From positions 186,001 to 250,000 of the forward strand of contig BAAHQB010000003.1 of assembly GCA_054601695.1 (NCBI GenBank): a stretch of 64,000 bases of DNA. Reading direction: 5' to 3'. Below are positions 1-48,248 of this stretch, piece after piece (position 1 is the first letter of the stretch; each line of letters begins with the position of its first letter). Under the pieces are notes generated by a model. The model searched no databases. It was not told the DNA's origin and worked only from the letters and a program-made list of their open reading frames with translations. The stretch comes from Amorphochlora amoebiformis (taxonomy: Eukaryota; Cercozoa; Chlorarachniophyceae). The translations under genes and the position numbers were made by a program.

Positions 1-255
1 CATTTTTGAAACAAATGCGCTATTATAACCCTAACCTTAATGACCAAACCTAACCCTGATTACCAACCCTAATGACCAACCCTAGCCCTAACCCTAACCC
101 TAACCCTAACCCTAACCCTAACCTTAACCCTAACCCTAACCCTAACCCTAACCCTAACCCTAACCCTAATTTATAGGTTTCCCTAAGGATAGCGGCAGAG
201 GAAGCACGGTATGCGATATTTGTGTAATATCTATAGATATATATATGTATGTATG

Positions 256-309
<54 letters not shown>

Positions 310-391
310 AATATATACGTGTATATATATATATATATACATACATATACACACACATATATATTATATATATGTGTGTGTGTGTGTACAT

Positions 392-423
<32 letters not shown>

Positions 424-627
424 TCGGCATATATATATATATAATGTCAACGTTCAAATACATACACATACATAACCATACGATAACGCAAACCTTACTA
501 CGAACTACCGTCAAATCTGACTCTAAATGTTCCCCCTAACCCTAACCCTAACCCTAACCCTAACCCTAACCCTAACCCTAACCCTACCCTAACCCTAACC
601 CTAACCCTAACCTAACCAACCTGCCCA
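1..627. repeat. Telomere-type (CCCTAA)n blocks with an (AT)n insert
   Basis: Near-perfect CCCTAA units run from about 28 to 171 and again from about 535 to 617. Between them lie (AT)n/(GT)n microsatellite and a short unique stretch. The first 30 bases are not telomeric, so this is subtelomeric or interstitial rather than a proven chromosome end. CCCTAA on the + strand at the left is the orientation expected near a left chromosome end. No gene is supported here. Confidence 0.9.
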
Positions 628-664
628 ATTATGATACTAAATGTATACAATACTATTACATACA

Positions 665-1370
665 CGTAACCCTAACCCTATAACCCTACTGGTTCTGATT
701 TAAATGACAACCCTAACCCTAATGGTTCTAATCCTAACCCTAATGGTTCTAATAACAATACAACCCTAATCCTAATGATTCTGATTCCAATGACAACCCT
801 AACCCTAATGGTTCTGACTTCAATGACAACCCTAACCCTAATGGTTCTGGTTCCAATGACAAACCCAACCCTAATGGTTCTGATTTCAATGACAACCCCA
901 ACCCTAATGGTTCTGATTCCAATGACAACCCCAACCCTAATGGTTCTTATTCCAATGACAACCCCAACCCTAATGGTTCTTATTCCAATGACAACCCCAA
1001 CCCTAATGGTTCTGAATCCAATGACCCCCAACCCTAATGGTTCTGATTCCAATGACAACCCCAACCCTAATGGTTCTGGTTCCAATGACACCCCAACCCT
1101 AATGGTTCTGATTCCAATGACAATCCTAACCCTAATGGTTCTAATAACAATACAACCCTAACCCTAATGGTACTGATTCCAATGACAACCCTAACCCTAA
1201 TGGTTCTGGTTCCAATGACACCCCAACCCTAATGGTTCTGGTTCCAATGACAACCCTTACCTAACCCTAACGGTGTTGATTTCAATTCCGATTCAATGAC
1301 GAACCTACCCCCACTGGTTCTGATTCCAACGACAAAACCCTAATCCTAACCCTAACTTTAACCCGAGTCA
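665..1370. repeat. 33-bp minisatellite with a CCCTAA core
   Basis: About twenty copies of a unit of roughly 33 bp, built on AACCCTAATGGTTCTGATTC followed by CAATGACAACCCC. Small deletions and substitutions vary the copies. The telomeric hexamer is embedded in each unit, so the array probably arose by amplification of a degenerate telomere block. Open frames exist in both directions, but repeated frame slips and the absence of splice context argue against coding. Confidence 0.85.
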
Positions 1371-1540
1371 ATGGTCCTAGGACTACGACATGCTGAATAA
1401 TCTGATCCTAACCTTAACCCCTAACCCGAACTCAGAGACAAAGCTGAGGCCGCATGCATGAAACTTCAAGCAAAGCTGGAAGATGTGAACCGAAAGATAC
1501 GTATCGCCAACAAGAAATGGTAGAACCCAAGGGTAGGAGT

Positions 1541-1603
1541 TTAGTGGGGTTAGGGTTAGGGTTAGGATTAGGGTTAGGGTTAGGGTTATGGTTGTGGTTC
1601 GGG

Positions 1604-1649
<46 letters not shown>

Positions 1650-1690
1650 ATGTGTGTGTGTGTTGTGTGTGTATTATACATATATATATG

Positions 1691-1780
<90 letters not shown>

Positions 1781-1856
1781 TATAATATATATATGCATAT
1801 ATATATATATATGTGTGTGTGTGTATGTAATAAATCTACCAAAGAAGAATCTGCCC

Positions 1857-1912
<56 letters not shown>

Positions 1913-2000
1913 TATATAATATATATATGTGTGCATATTATATAAATAAATATATACACATAATACATATATATATAAACATACATACACATATATAATA
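1541..2000. repeat. TTAGGG block in inverted orientation, then AT/GT microsatellites
   Basis: TTAGGG units at about 1,541-1,592 are opposite in orientation to the other telomere-type blocks of the left end. They are followed directly by long (AT)n and (GT)n. No gene is seen between 1,370 and 2,790. Confidence 0.85.
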
Positions 2001-2149
2001 TAAATATAATTTATTTTTTACAAAATGTACATACACATATATACGCGTATAAATAATATATAAACATATACATATATACAAATAACGTATATTACATCAT
2101 ATATACATTTGTTATCATCAATATTCCGCTTTTCATATCTCATCGACCC

Positions 2150-2252
2150 AGCTAACCCTAACCCTAACCCTAACCCTAACCCTAACCCTAACCCTAACCC
2201 TAATCCGACTCAAACCCTCACCCTAACCTAACCCTAACCATAATCCAATATA

Positions 2253-2321
<69 letters not shown>

Positions 2322-2588
2322 ATATATATATATTGTAGGCGAGCTCTACAGGAACAGTCCAACTTGGATAAAATGGTCTTAGACGTATATATGATATTAT
2401 ATATACATATATATATATATATAACATAATATATATATAACATAATATATATATATATAGATATCTATATATATATATATATATATTTATATATACATGT
2501 ATAAATGTATAATTATATATATATATATATGCATATATATATATATATATATATATGTATTCATATACATCTATATTTATATACATAC

Positions 2589-2620
<32 letters not shown>

Positions 2621-3170
2621 CGTGTGTATATGTATTATGTATATGCAATATATATAGCATCTATATATTCTATAGTGTATATATAGATATATATACCAGT
2701 ATATGCATCTGTACATATATACATATATATATACATATATATATATGTACATATAATATACATATAATATATACTCACATTAATCATCTTCCCAGCGTTA
2801 TAAATCAGAGGCTACTTTCATCTCACAGATCTCCAACGAACAGAACTTCGTACTAACCCTAACCCGACACCCTAACCCTAAACCTAACCCTGACCATAAC
2901 CCTAACCCTAACCCGACAACACATTCTAAACTAAGCCCTAAGACCCAATTGGATCGCTCTCAGGATAATAGCCTTTCTAAATAACGGATTTAATAACGTA
3001 GGGTTTAATATTATTTTCAATTTTGGTCCATTAACCCTAACCCTAACCCTAACTCTAACCCTAACCCTAGCTAGAAAATTTTTAAGATCATGCTAACTCT
3101 GATCCATCAACCATAACCCTAACCCTAACCCTAACCCTAACCCTAACCCTAACCCTAACCCTAACAATGT
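2150..3170. repeat. Interstitial CCCTAA blocks
   Basis: CCCTAA arrays lie at about 2,152-2,240, 2,853-2,915, 3,031-3,068 and 3,117-3,167, separated by AT microsatellites and short unique segments. All are on the + strand. Two possible exons (2,796-2,849 and 3,185-3,223) lie among them. Confidence 0.85.
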
Positions 3171-3223
3171 TACTACCCAAACAGTGCAAAGAGTCTCTTT
3201 CGTCATCTTCTCAGTCCATTGAG
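2796..3223 (+). CDS. Two possible 5' exons of the first + strand gene
   Basis: Exon candidate 2,796-2,849 follows TCATCTTCCCAG and ends before GTACTA; read with entry phase 2 it gives [18 protein letters not shown]. Candidate 3,185-3,223 follows ACCCAAACAG and ends before GTTATT; it joins in phase and gives [12 protein letters not shown]. Both are open with plausible splice sites. However, the exit phase (2) does not fit the next exon at 3,874 (phase 0), so an exon is missing or these belong elsewhere. Low certainty. Confidence 0.3.
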
Positions 3224-3230
3224 GTTATTG

Positions 3231-3276
<46 letters not shown>

Positions 3277-3542
3277 GTATGTATATATATATATGTATAT
3301 GTGTGTGTGTATGTGTGTGTGTGTGTATTAGATCTTATGTGCATGTATTTGAATGTATGTATAAATATGTGTAAATATATACGGTATGCTTGTGTGTTTA
3401 GATATTATTAGCATGTATGTGAATGTGTGTATAGACATGTGTAAATATATATGGTTAGTATACTTGTGTGTTCAGATGATATGTATGTATATGAATGAAC
3501 ATTTAAATATGCGTGAATATTTGTCTATATATTATATATATG

Positions 3543-3577
<35 letters not shown>

Positions 3578-3760
3578 GTGTGTAAAAATATATGTGGGTG
3601 TGCATCTGCGTATACATATATATATATATATATATATATATGTGTAAATACATATATATATGCTTATATATACATTATATATATATACATATATATACTT
3701 ATATATATATATATATATATATATATTTGAGTGTGTGTGTGTATGTATGCACACATATCG

Positions 3761-3797
<37 letters not shown>

Positions 3798-3873
3798 TAT
3801 ACATGCATATACATACATAAATAATATATAAATCATATAAATTCAACTTCTATAATAATCATCTTACCATAAG

Positions 3874-18796
<14,923 letters not shown>

Positions 18797-19701
18797 CGTC
18801 AGCCGTGAATAATAATATACTTCTGGTTCGTCATTCATTTTGTGCGGGTCGCGGTTGTAAAAATAAATTATGATTGTATGATTTATATATATATATAGAG
18901 ATATATATATTTCATCAGACTGGAGTCTATTTTTTTTTTTTTCTAGTTTTGGACCATTGTTTGCAGACAAAAACTTATTTTCGTTAAAATAGGTACTGCA
19001 TGGATAGAATTTAATTGACTCAATTAGAACCGTAGAACTAATAACTAGAATAATCTGGACTATATACTAGATATAAGTTCGATATATATACACATTCATG
19101 TACATATACTAAATATATCTCAGATCGTCTAGTCTGTCCAGATTGTAGTGAGACTCTAATCATACCTATATTTATGTCACACTCCAGATGCCGTAGTATA
19201 CCAGAATTTCAGAAATACTATCAATCTCTAGAATCTAGTACATATGCTAGACGGTGGCATACCAGATGTAATGACTATTGGTCCGTATGTGTAATACTAT
19301 TCATCTTATATCGAGATATATATGTCTCTAGTCTCTAGTCACATATACATGTCTAGCATGTACTAGACTATCTAGACTATGATCTCATAATATTTCACAA
19401 AATTTGGTCCTGAGATACGTACTGTGTACAACAAATAATAATTTATATATGTAGTTATGAGATTACAAGTTTACGGTAGGTTCACAGTACACATATGCGT
19501 CACATAATGACTCACATTCACACGGATACACGTTGATGACAATGAATCATTAGTAAGTCGAGACGTACGTACGCATCGACTACATCGATACTCGACTGTG
19601 GCGTGTATCTAGTGTGTACGTACGTATGATGTATGTATAGATGTATATAAATATATTATATAAAAATATATATATATATATATATATAATATATATGTAT
19701 A

Positions 19702-19739
<38 letters not shown>

Positions 19740-20039
19740 TAAATTATATATAAAATTTGATACTATCACCGGATATATATATATATATTGTATTATATAC
19801 AACATTACAATCATATTCTACGTATTATAAAATCGTGTACGTACGTACTAGCGTAAGATTGGTAAGCTAGGTAAGTACTACAAGTAGTATCTGGTATCTA
19901 GGGTATATACTAGTATATAGATATCGATCTAAGCCTATCGGGTACGTGAAGTAATCTAGGTCTAGTAGGTAATACATACTAGAGTAGACACAGTGTATTT
20001 ACGTACGTACCAACGTCTTGTTGACTAATCATGATATAT

Positions 20040-20107
<68 letters not shown>

Positions 20108-20227
20108 ATATATGTATATATCTAGATATATGCTAGATATGTAACACATATATATGTAAATCTAGGTAAATATACATATATATATATATATATATATACT
20201 AGATATATATATATATATATATATACT

Positions 20228-20291
<64 letters not shown>

Positions 20292-20964
20292 ATGAACCAA
20301 CATGAAAGTATGTACCAGCTAGCAGTATATATTTATGTCCCCCCCGGTGACCGCAATGATGAAATTTTAAAGTTCACAATCTAGCTAGATAATGTGCGCT
20401 GAGACCTAGAACCATGCATCTTCGGAAACCGCGACGGCAGAAGCATCAGGAAGGACCATCTACTCTGTGTGTAAATTCTAGAAGCTGCACATACAATTGC
20501 AACAACAATGTCTAGCTAGAGAAAGTGGAAAAAAAAAAAAAAATAATAATAATAATAAAAAAAAAAAAAAAACAATAATAATAATAATAAAAAAAAAAAA
20601 TAAAGTTCAACACTGTGACAAAGCGTGTGATCCGTCTTACCTACATATACCACACCAGCTGTATATAGATGATGCCCACAAGGCTACTCCGCCTGCGGCG
20701 GACATGAAACCTACGCTAACTCGTAGCGGACACGGCCATCTGATAACGCGAATGGGAATCCCAACATGTATTGTAACATGGTTAGCCCGCAACAGTGTAA
20801 CCCTAATTGGCTACTCATTCCCGCACATCATCTGAAAGGGCCTTGACGGAACTTACTTTACTTCGAGCCGACTCGGACATGGGGGTCTGTGAGAATGAGA
20901 GTGATGTATTTATTATTCCACGGGGGGGATGGATATTGTTTGTGTTTGGATATTATGTATTATA

Positions 20965-21044
<80 letters not shown>

Positions 21045-21274
21045 TTGTATGTATTTGTATGTATGTATATTATATATATATGAACATGTATATAAATATA
21101 TATATATATAACATAATATATATATACATATATTTATATATATCATATATATATATATATATATATGTGTGTGTATATATTATATATTTATACATATACA
21201 TACATACACATATGTATATATATATATATATATATATACATTATATATACACACATATATATATACCTTTATGT

Positions 21275-21319
<45 letters not shown>

Positions 21320-21402
21320 CATATACATACATACACACACATATGTCATCACATACAAACACACATCACATACAAACACACATCACACACACACACATCA
21401 CA
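18797..21402. other. Convergent intergenic region, CTAG/GTAC-rich
   Basis: This lies between the 3' ends of the first + strand gene and the CDPK. Large parts (about 18,990-20,030) are unique, non-microsatellite DNA unusually rich in CTAG, TCTAGA and GTACGTAC words. Then come (AT)n and (GT)n tracts (20,040-20,290), a unique stretch (20,290-20,520), a poly(A)/AAT block (20,529-20,602), a G+C-richer unique stretch (20,603-20,900) with no convincing exon, and AT microsatellite again. Confidence 0.7.
20529..20602 (+). repeat. Poly(A)/(AAT)n block
   Basis: About 75 bp of A runs interrupted by AATAAT units, on the + strand. It could be the tail of an old retroposed copy; CTAGCTAGA occurs at its 5' side (20,512) and TCTAGCTAGA earlier (20,381). 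No recognisable body or reverse transcriptase is present, so a simple repeat is equally likely. Confidence 0.5.
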
Positions 21403-24080
<2,678 letters not shown>

Positions 24081-24514
24081 CCTATCACCACCAGGCTGGT
24101 TCCTGCTGGCGCCCGAGTTCCGGCACAAACAGCCGGTTTCCCAGGGTATTTCCTGGCATTACCGGGGATTCGGAAATCAAGCTCTAGGAGACTGTGAGAG
24201 AGCTGAGAGATGGCAGGAGGCTCTCTGGGCCTCTCCACGGATCCCAGGTGGCTTCCGACACTTGGCCTTTGCGTGTGGCATCCTTCCGGTAAATAAATCT
24301 ATTTCAATCTGGTCGAGGTCATAGGGGGTTTGGTGTGCTCTATCTGTTTGTATTTCCTCAAACATAAATATTGCAATTTGCGAATGTCTGTTTCTCAAAT
24401 CAGACCTTGATATACCCAAATATTCGCCCATCTGGCTTCCATTCCCCGCCTTCAGTCCCGTCGTCCTCCGGGTGAATATTCTCACCAAACGCGTTGTTAC
24501 GCGAGTTCATCCAC
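24081..24514. promoter_or_regulatory. Divergent promoter region, CDPK / phosphatase
   Basis: 434 bp of unique, microsatellite-free DNA separate the start codons of the - strand CDPK and the + strand phosphatase, so both promoters must lie here or in the first exons. I see no clear TATA box or other named element. An antisense frame overlaps the first phosphatase exon and is treated as chance. Confidence 0.6.
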
Positions 24515-36210
<11,696 letters not shown>

Positions 36211-36925
36211 GCACGTGTACCTGGAGACAGACGAGAGAGAGCACATCATCATCTAGCTAGCTATAGATCTAGTCTATAGATATATATGTGTCGGTCTGGT
36301 CAGGCTGCATATCTTGAAGCGTGGAAATCTCAAACTATTATATGATAATCGCGGTATCCGTTGAACCGTAATCTACAACTAGTACAAGTTTACGATTTCA
36401 GTTTTGGCTTAGCATTGTAGCTACTTCTAGTTGTCTATCATAATTATGCTATAATGATTTAAAAGTTTAGTAGTACGTAGATCTCGTAGCCAGTAGTAAC
36501 TTGCGTAATTGCATGTGTCGATATCTACTAGATCGATTTTACCTAGTCAAAAGCTAATCTACCGTACTCAGTCGGAGCAGACACACACACTTAATAAATA
36601 TATACTGAACTAAGATATATATGGTTTAATAAGCTAGATAAGTCACCTCGGATCTAGCGGATATTAACAATAAACATTTAACTTGGCAACCGATATGCAA
36701 TGATAGATGATCTAGGTCACGGCCGGATCTGGATGATGAATCAAAGCTAGAAAGTTATATAAGTTCGATGTCACGAAAATACTCGTAAAGTATGAGACTG
36801 CAGCTGCAGTTTAGGTCCAGGCGAAGCACCTTCAGGCACTAGCTAGCCTCTGGAGACTCTTAGAGACTAGCCCGGCTGGTCAAGTTGTCTAATGATATTG
36901 TATATATATGTATATATTCTATATA

Positions 36926-36968
<43 letters not shown>

Positions 36969-37068
36969 GTATGTGTGTGTGTGCATATATGTATATGTAC
37001 ATATTTTATATAGTCATGTATGCATATGAATATATGTATAATACGTGCATATTATATATATATGTGTG

Positions 37069-37126
<58 letters not shown>

Positions 37127-37142
37127 CACACATACGTATATG

Positions 37143-37173
<31 letters not shown>

Positions 37174-37222
37174 TTATACATATATATATATATATATATA
37201 TATGTTAATAATATACATATAT

Positions 37223-37261
<39 letters not shown>

Positions 37262-37308
37262 CCAGTTACATACTACCAAAAAAGTGTATTCATAATAAAT
37301 ATTAAACC
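36211..37308. other. Convergent intergenic region, CTAG-rich
   Basis: From the phosphatase stop to about 36,900 the DNA is unique and rich in CTAG (CTAGCTAGCTATAGATCTAG just after the stop), with no open exon. From 36,900 to 37,260 it is (AT)n. It joins the 3' ends of two genes on opposite strands. Confidence 0.7.
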
Positions 37309-42765
<5,457 letters not shown>

Positions 42766-43562
42766 TTTGACGGAAAAAACGGGAAAGACGATCGATGGAC
42801 GTAACGGGACGAGGTGAAATGTAAGATGGTCACTAGGGATGCTCGAAGGAGTGCGAACCCCTTATGGCACACGAAAATGCGGAAATAGGTATCTTTTCGT
42901 ACACGCTGTGTGAAATCCTCCGTTTCCAGGACACTTTTGGGTCTTAAGTACCGAATAATTAAGAGGAAAAGGAAAGATATGTAAGGATATCCTATTTGAG
43001 ATATCCACATATTCAACCGATATATCGATTCCTTTCGATTCTCGAGTTCTCTATCATTCTGTATAAACTAAGGTGAAAGCACCGAGATAAATCGACAGAG
43101 GGTTTGCGCCGCCTCAGGGGCATTTGATCCGATCCGGGAGAGGGGTTCGGGCCAGGCTCACAACACCAGCCCCGAGCGCGGAATACACGCGTTTTAAATC
43201 ACACCACCAGCAATGAAGAGGTGTGAACTATTGCTTGCATTCCATTTTCCCTAGACATCCACAAAATTGAGTCGAAACAGCCTGTAAGTTCGCTTCTCGA
43301 TAGTGGTTTTGGGGTAGGGTCCACAGCGGGTTTACGGATCTTGGCTGTAATTCGTATCGCTTTGTATTAAAGCATATGCCTTTCTTTTAGGCCGGTTGCA
43401 TTAGTGGTATTTTGGTGTTTTATGGCGTTGATCGGCGTCGAGGGCCGGCCCGTGGGTTTCTCGGGTGCGGGGGTATCCAGCACAAGAATAACGAAGGGGG
43501 TGAGCTGAACCCTCTCTCGCGATTTAAAAAGGCCTAGTTTGACTAACTTTGCTACCTATTCT
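42766..43562. promoter_or_regulatory. Divergent promoter region, unknown gene / phosphate carrier
   Basis: About 800 bp of unique DNA free of microsatellites, between the start codons of the - strand gene (42,765) and the carrier (43,563). It includes G+C-rich stretches (about 43,105-43,180 and 43,395-43,500). I see no known element, tRNA or long open frame. Confidence 0.6.
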
Positions 43563-44574
43563 ATGTCTCAGGGCCCAGAGCACTCTTTAGGATACCGTTT
43601 TGGTCCGTACTCGGGGTCGATCAAGTCTCCAAGGTCCGCCAAGGTAGATGTTGGGCTGGGGGCAGGGATCGTGCAGGGAGCTACACCTGCGGGATCGAGC
43701 AGTTTGGATAGGCTGGGTTTTGAGCGTAGCGGAATGAATCTGGCCCGTCGGGTGATTTCGAGGGCTCCAGAGCTGTCGAGGAGGGTGAAGACGCAGGTGC
43801 ACGATAGCGCGAGAGACGTGACAAGGGATACGTATCCCGGTCGGCGCAGCGAAGGAATCAGCAGTGATCTGCACGACTCGCAGCTACCTGTTATGGGGCC
43901 GAATCAAGAGCCCTTTTTTTCCAAGCTTAAGTCCAAGGCCTTTCATTTCCTGGTAATACGCTCAATATAAACAGGCACATTTCTTATTTTTCCTCATTTT
44001 TTAAAACCATGTTGGTATCTTAAAATACACAAATGAACAAATTTGGGAAGAACTGAACCTGGTTTTCAAAAGATTCTCGCAGTTTCATCTCTCCCTCTCC
44101 TCCCTCCCCATCTCATATTGCTCTCTTTCATCTTTACTTCTCTCAGGTGATGGGCTCATTGATGATCGCCGCGTTTGAAGCGAACGCCGCCAGCGCGACC
44201 GCTGCGGTACCTGCCCCGCTAGTTTCGGTGACTCCCCAAGCTGCGCTGACCATCGCCGAGTACTGGCGCTACTTCTTTGCGGGCGGGGTGTGCGCATGTC
44301 TGTCGCATACTGTGGCTACGCCTGTGGATGGTGGGTTTTTTGTGTGTGGTGTGTTGAATTCAATTATTTTATTTCTTGTGTCCGTATTCGTATGTTTGAA
44401 TTCAATTTTAATGCGTTTAACAATTTTTCGTGAGGTTTGTTTTTAAACTTTTTGGATACAGAGATGGTTTGATGTAAATAAATATGTTGCATCACATGTT
44501 TTTTATCGAACTACATATAAAAATAAATGTTTTTTATCTAAATACATATAAAACTAAATGTTGACTACACACCC

Positions 44575-44610
<36 letters not shown>

Positions 44611-44710
44611 CTTACATATAAATACTCATACTATTGTTGTTACTGTTATAACTATAATATTAGTATATCATCAGTATTGACATACACACACATACACACA
44701 CACATATATA

Positions 44711-44753
<43 letters not shown>

Positions 44754-44767
44754 CGTAGACATGAATA

Positions 44768-44807
<40 letters not shown>

Positions 44808-44875
44808 GGAATTTAACATTCATATGTTGACGCACGTTAGACATATGAAAATAGAAAAAGGAGAACTTTCATGGA

Positions 44876-44964
<89 letters not shown>

Positions 44965-44985
44965 CGTTTATATGCGTACATACAT

Positions 44986-45033
<48 letters not shown>

Positions 45034-45075
45034 CATATTCAAATATATTATACGTTACATATATATATATATATA

Positions 45076-45117
<42 letters not shown>

Positions 45118-45250
45118 CGTACATATATATATATATATATATATAAATATGTATGTATAAATATATATTATACATAGATATTATGTATACATATATACAA
45201 ATTTACATATAAATATATTTATATACATATATATATATATATATTTATAA

Positions 45251-45284
<34 letters not shown>

Positions 45285-45319
45285 TAATATATATATATAA
45301 TATATATATATATACATAC

Positions 45320-45359
<40 letters not shown>

Positions 45360-45756
45360 TCATACTCTTCTTTCAGTTGTTAAGACGCGGCAGCAAACCA
45401 ACCCCGAACGATACACGGTATATCATATTCGTGATATCTCTATATATATATATATATATATATATTGATATAATATATATATGAAATATATATATATATA
45501 TATATATATATCTAATCAAGGATGCACATATGTACATCCAGGGCCTATCACTCTCGGGCGTGTTTCGCAAGATAACTCAGGAAGAGGGTCCCGCCATGTT
45601 GCTTAAAGGCATCGGCCCCACTGCCCTCGGTTACTTGTTTGAGGGCGCCCTCAAGTTTGGGTTTTACGAGTTCATGAAGCCTATAGTATTTGCTGCTACT
45701 GGTGGACAGTCAAAGTGAGTTTTCTTAAATGGAAGGAAGTTTATATATTATATATG

Positions 45757-45797
<41 letters not shown>

Positions 45798-45871
45798 TAT
45801 ACATATATATATATATTGTATATTTATATGTATATATTATATGTACATAATATATATATATATATATATAA

Positions 45872-45909
<38 letters not shown>

Positions 45910-46245
45910 ATATATAATATATCCATACATATATATCATACGCACTCCACACACACACATGCACACACCAAAAACGTGCACACACGCATACATGCATAAA
46001 TACCTATCAGGTTCCTGGACTTTATGATTTCTGGTATCGTCGCTGGAAGCATTGCGTCGGTCGCCTTGTGCCCACTGGAAGCTGCTCGAATTCGCCTTGT
46101 AGCTGATCCGAAGTTCGCGAAGGGGCTATTCGATGCTATTCCGAAGGTAAAGCATGGGTATGTATGTATGTTATGTATGTGCATTAAGTAATATGCAATG
46201 TTATGGATATGTACGTTGTATATATATGCAAATATACATATATAT

Positions 46246-46282
<37 letters not shown>

Positions 46283-46510
46283 TTATGTATACATGTAATA
46301 TTAATAGTACCTCACCATAAAGTTCCTTTTTGCCTAAATATATTCTTTTCCTTGTGTTTTAAACTGACAAGATGATGAGAGAGAGGGGCGCAGTTCAAGT
46401 GTTGTTTGCGGGTCTGCCCGCACAGATGGCGAAGCAAGTTCCATACACCGTCACCAAGCAGGTAAAGTATAATCATACTTTCATTTACATATACATATAT
46501 ACTATATATA

Positions 46511-46541
<31 letters not shown>

Positions 46542-46556
46542 CATATATATATAATA

Positions 46557-46625
<69 letters not shown>

Positions 46626-46990
46626 ATATATATATATATATACCTGCATTATATACAGTTGAATGTACACACATGTACTACATATTTTCAATACACACAG
46701 ATATACACATAAGGAAATATAGTATACCCCTTCTAAATCTATTATATTCTCCTCAGGTTTCGTTCGATTTCTTGACGGCAAAGGCGTACGGCCTCGCGGC
46801 GGCCATAGGCATAGCAACTGCCGGGGGGTTCAATAAGTGGGCGATAACCCTGTCCTCTGCTCTTATTGCTGCTGTTCTCTCTACGCTTACGTCTCAGGTG
46901 TGTATATTCTGTTAGTTTTGTAGGTTGTAGATGTGATGCGTGGATTGTGGGAGGGGTGGAATTTTGGGAATTGTGAGATATGTATGTATG

Positions 46991-47032
<42 letters not shown>

Positions 47033-47070
47033 GTGTATATATGTTATATATGTGTGTATATATACATGAA

Positions 47071-47126
<56 letters not shown>

Positions 47127-47193
47127 TAATACGCATAGGTACATATGTATATCGTTCTTATTATTTTAGTATCGTATATTTTATCGTACAGAG

Positions 47194-47270
<77 letters not shown>

Positions 47271-47325
47271 ATATATATATATATATATACATGAACATTG
47301 TTATATTCATGTAATGCACACACGC

Positions 47326-47379
<54 letters not shown>

Positions 47380-47519
47380 TACATATATTCAGCCTGGGGA
47401 TATGCTGCTTTCAGCCGTGAACAAGGGCAATGGCGAGCGGTTGACGACCAAAGAAGCGGCCAAGAAAATCTACAAGAAGGATGGTGTGTATATATATAAA
47501 TATATATATATATGTATTT

Positions 47520-47556
<37 letters not shown>

Positions 47557-47581
47557 ATATATATCAATATATGCATATGTC

Positions 47582-47631
<50 letters not shown>

Positions 47632-47817
47632 TAGACATAAATATATACATATATTAACTATACATATATACATATTACATATGTATATACATCATATGTA
47701 TGTATTGTATATCCATGTGTCTATATGGATGTAGTTATCGTATGTGTAATATATATTGCGGCCAAGCAGGTCTATCGAAAGGATGAAAACCAAAAGTATC
47801 TATATCATTGCGTACAT

Positions 47818-47858
<41 letters not shown>

Positions 47859-48248
47859 CATACATACATGTATACCATATACACGTTCACGCAGATGGAA
47901 TAATAGTATATATATATATGACTCCACCAGGAATCCGAGGCCTTTTCCGTGGAACTTTCGCACGGATGATTCACGTCGGGTAAGCGTCATGAAAACAAAC
48001 AGCAAAACACATTTTGAAAAACAAACAGCAAAACACATTTTGAGAAACAAACAGCAAACACATTTTGAAAAACAAACAGCAAAACACATTTTGAAAAACA
48101 AACACTCCAAATAGACTCTCCACCATGCGGTGCTATCAGTGTATATAACAGTATGTGCATATTGGTCAGGACGATCGTGACCTTTCAGTTAACAATCTAC
48201 GATGTCGTCAAGCAAGCGTGTGGTATACCTCCTACTGGATCTGTTTAG
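43563..48248 (+). CDS. Mitochondrial phosphate carrier (SLC25A3 type)
   Basis: Ten exons: 43563-43952, 44147-44330, 45377-45417, 45521-45714, 46011-46146, 46372-46461, 46757-46897, 47393-47483, 47931-47979, 48170-48248 (TAG); all phases agree; 464 residues. The three carrier repeats show the P-x-D/E signatures P-V-D (189-191, then VVKTR), P-L-E (291-293, then AARIR) and P-G-D (393-395). Characteristic phosphate-carrier stretches are [20 protein letters not shown] and [12 protein letters not shown]. It should import phosphate with protons across the inner mitochondrial membrane for ATP synthesis. Exon 1 adds about 130 hydrophilic, Ser/Gly/Arg-rich residues, much longer than a usual presequence; it could hold a targeting peptide, or a downstream Met (132 or 136) could be used. 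The peptide ends [12 protein letters not shown]. Introns are mostly AT microsatellite. Confidence 0.94.
44331..45376 (+). repeat. Carrier intron 2: unique start, then (AT)n
   Basis: Begins with about 250 bp of unique T-rich DNA including a duplicated ATAAATGTTTTTTATC-type segment (44,520-44,560). It then becomes (AT)n to the acceptor CTTTCAG at 45,371-45,376. No extra exon is needed, since exons 2 and 3 join to give PVDVVKTR. Confidence 0.8.
47750..47803 (+). repeat. Diverged copy of the end of carrier exon 8
   Basis: GCGGCCAAGCAGGTCTATCG plus AAAGGATGAA resembles the end of exon 8 (GCGGCCAAGAAAATCTACAA plus GAAGGATG), about 270 bp downstream. It still translates to a similar peptide ([10 protein letters not shown] against [10 protein letters not shown]). 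A GT follows within 10 bases (AAAAGTATCT). Either a decayed echo or an alternative exon. Confidence 0.7.
47985..48115 (+). repeat. About 30-bp tandem repeat next to a carrier donor
   Basis: Four to five copies of AAACAAACAGCAAAACACAT with TTTGAAA, starting right after the exon 9 donor. It fills most of the 190-bp intron 9. No coding role seen. Confidence 0.9.
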
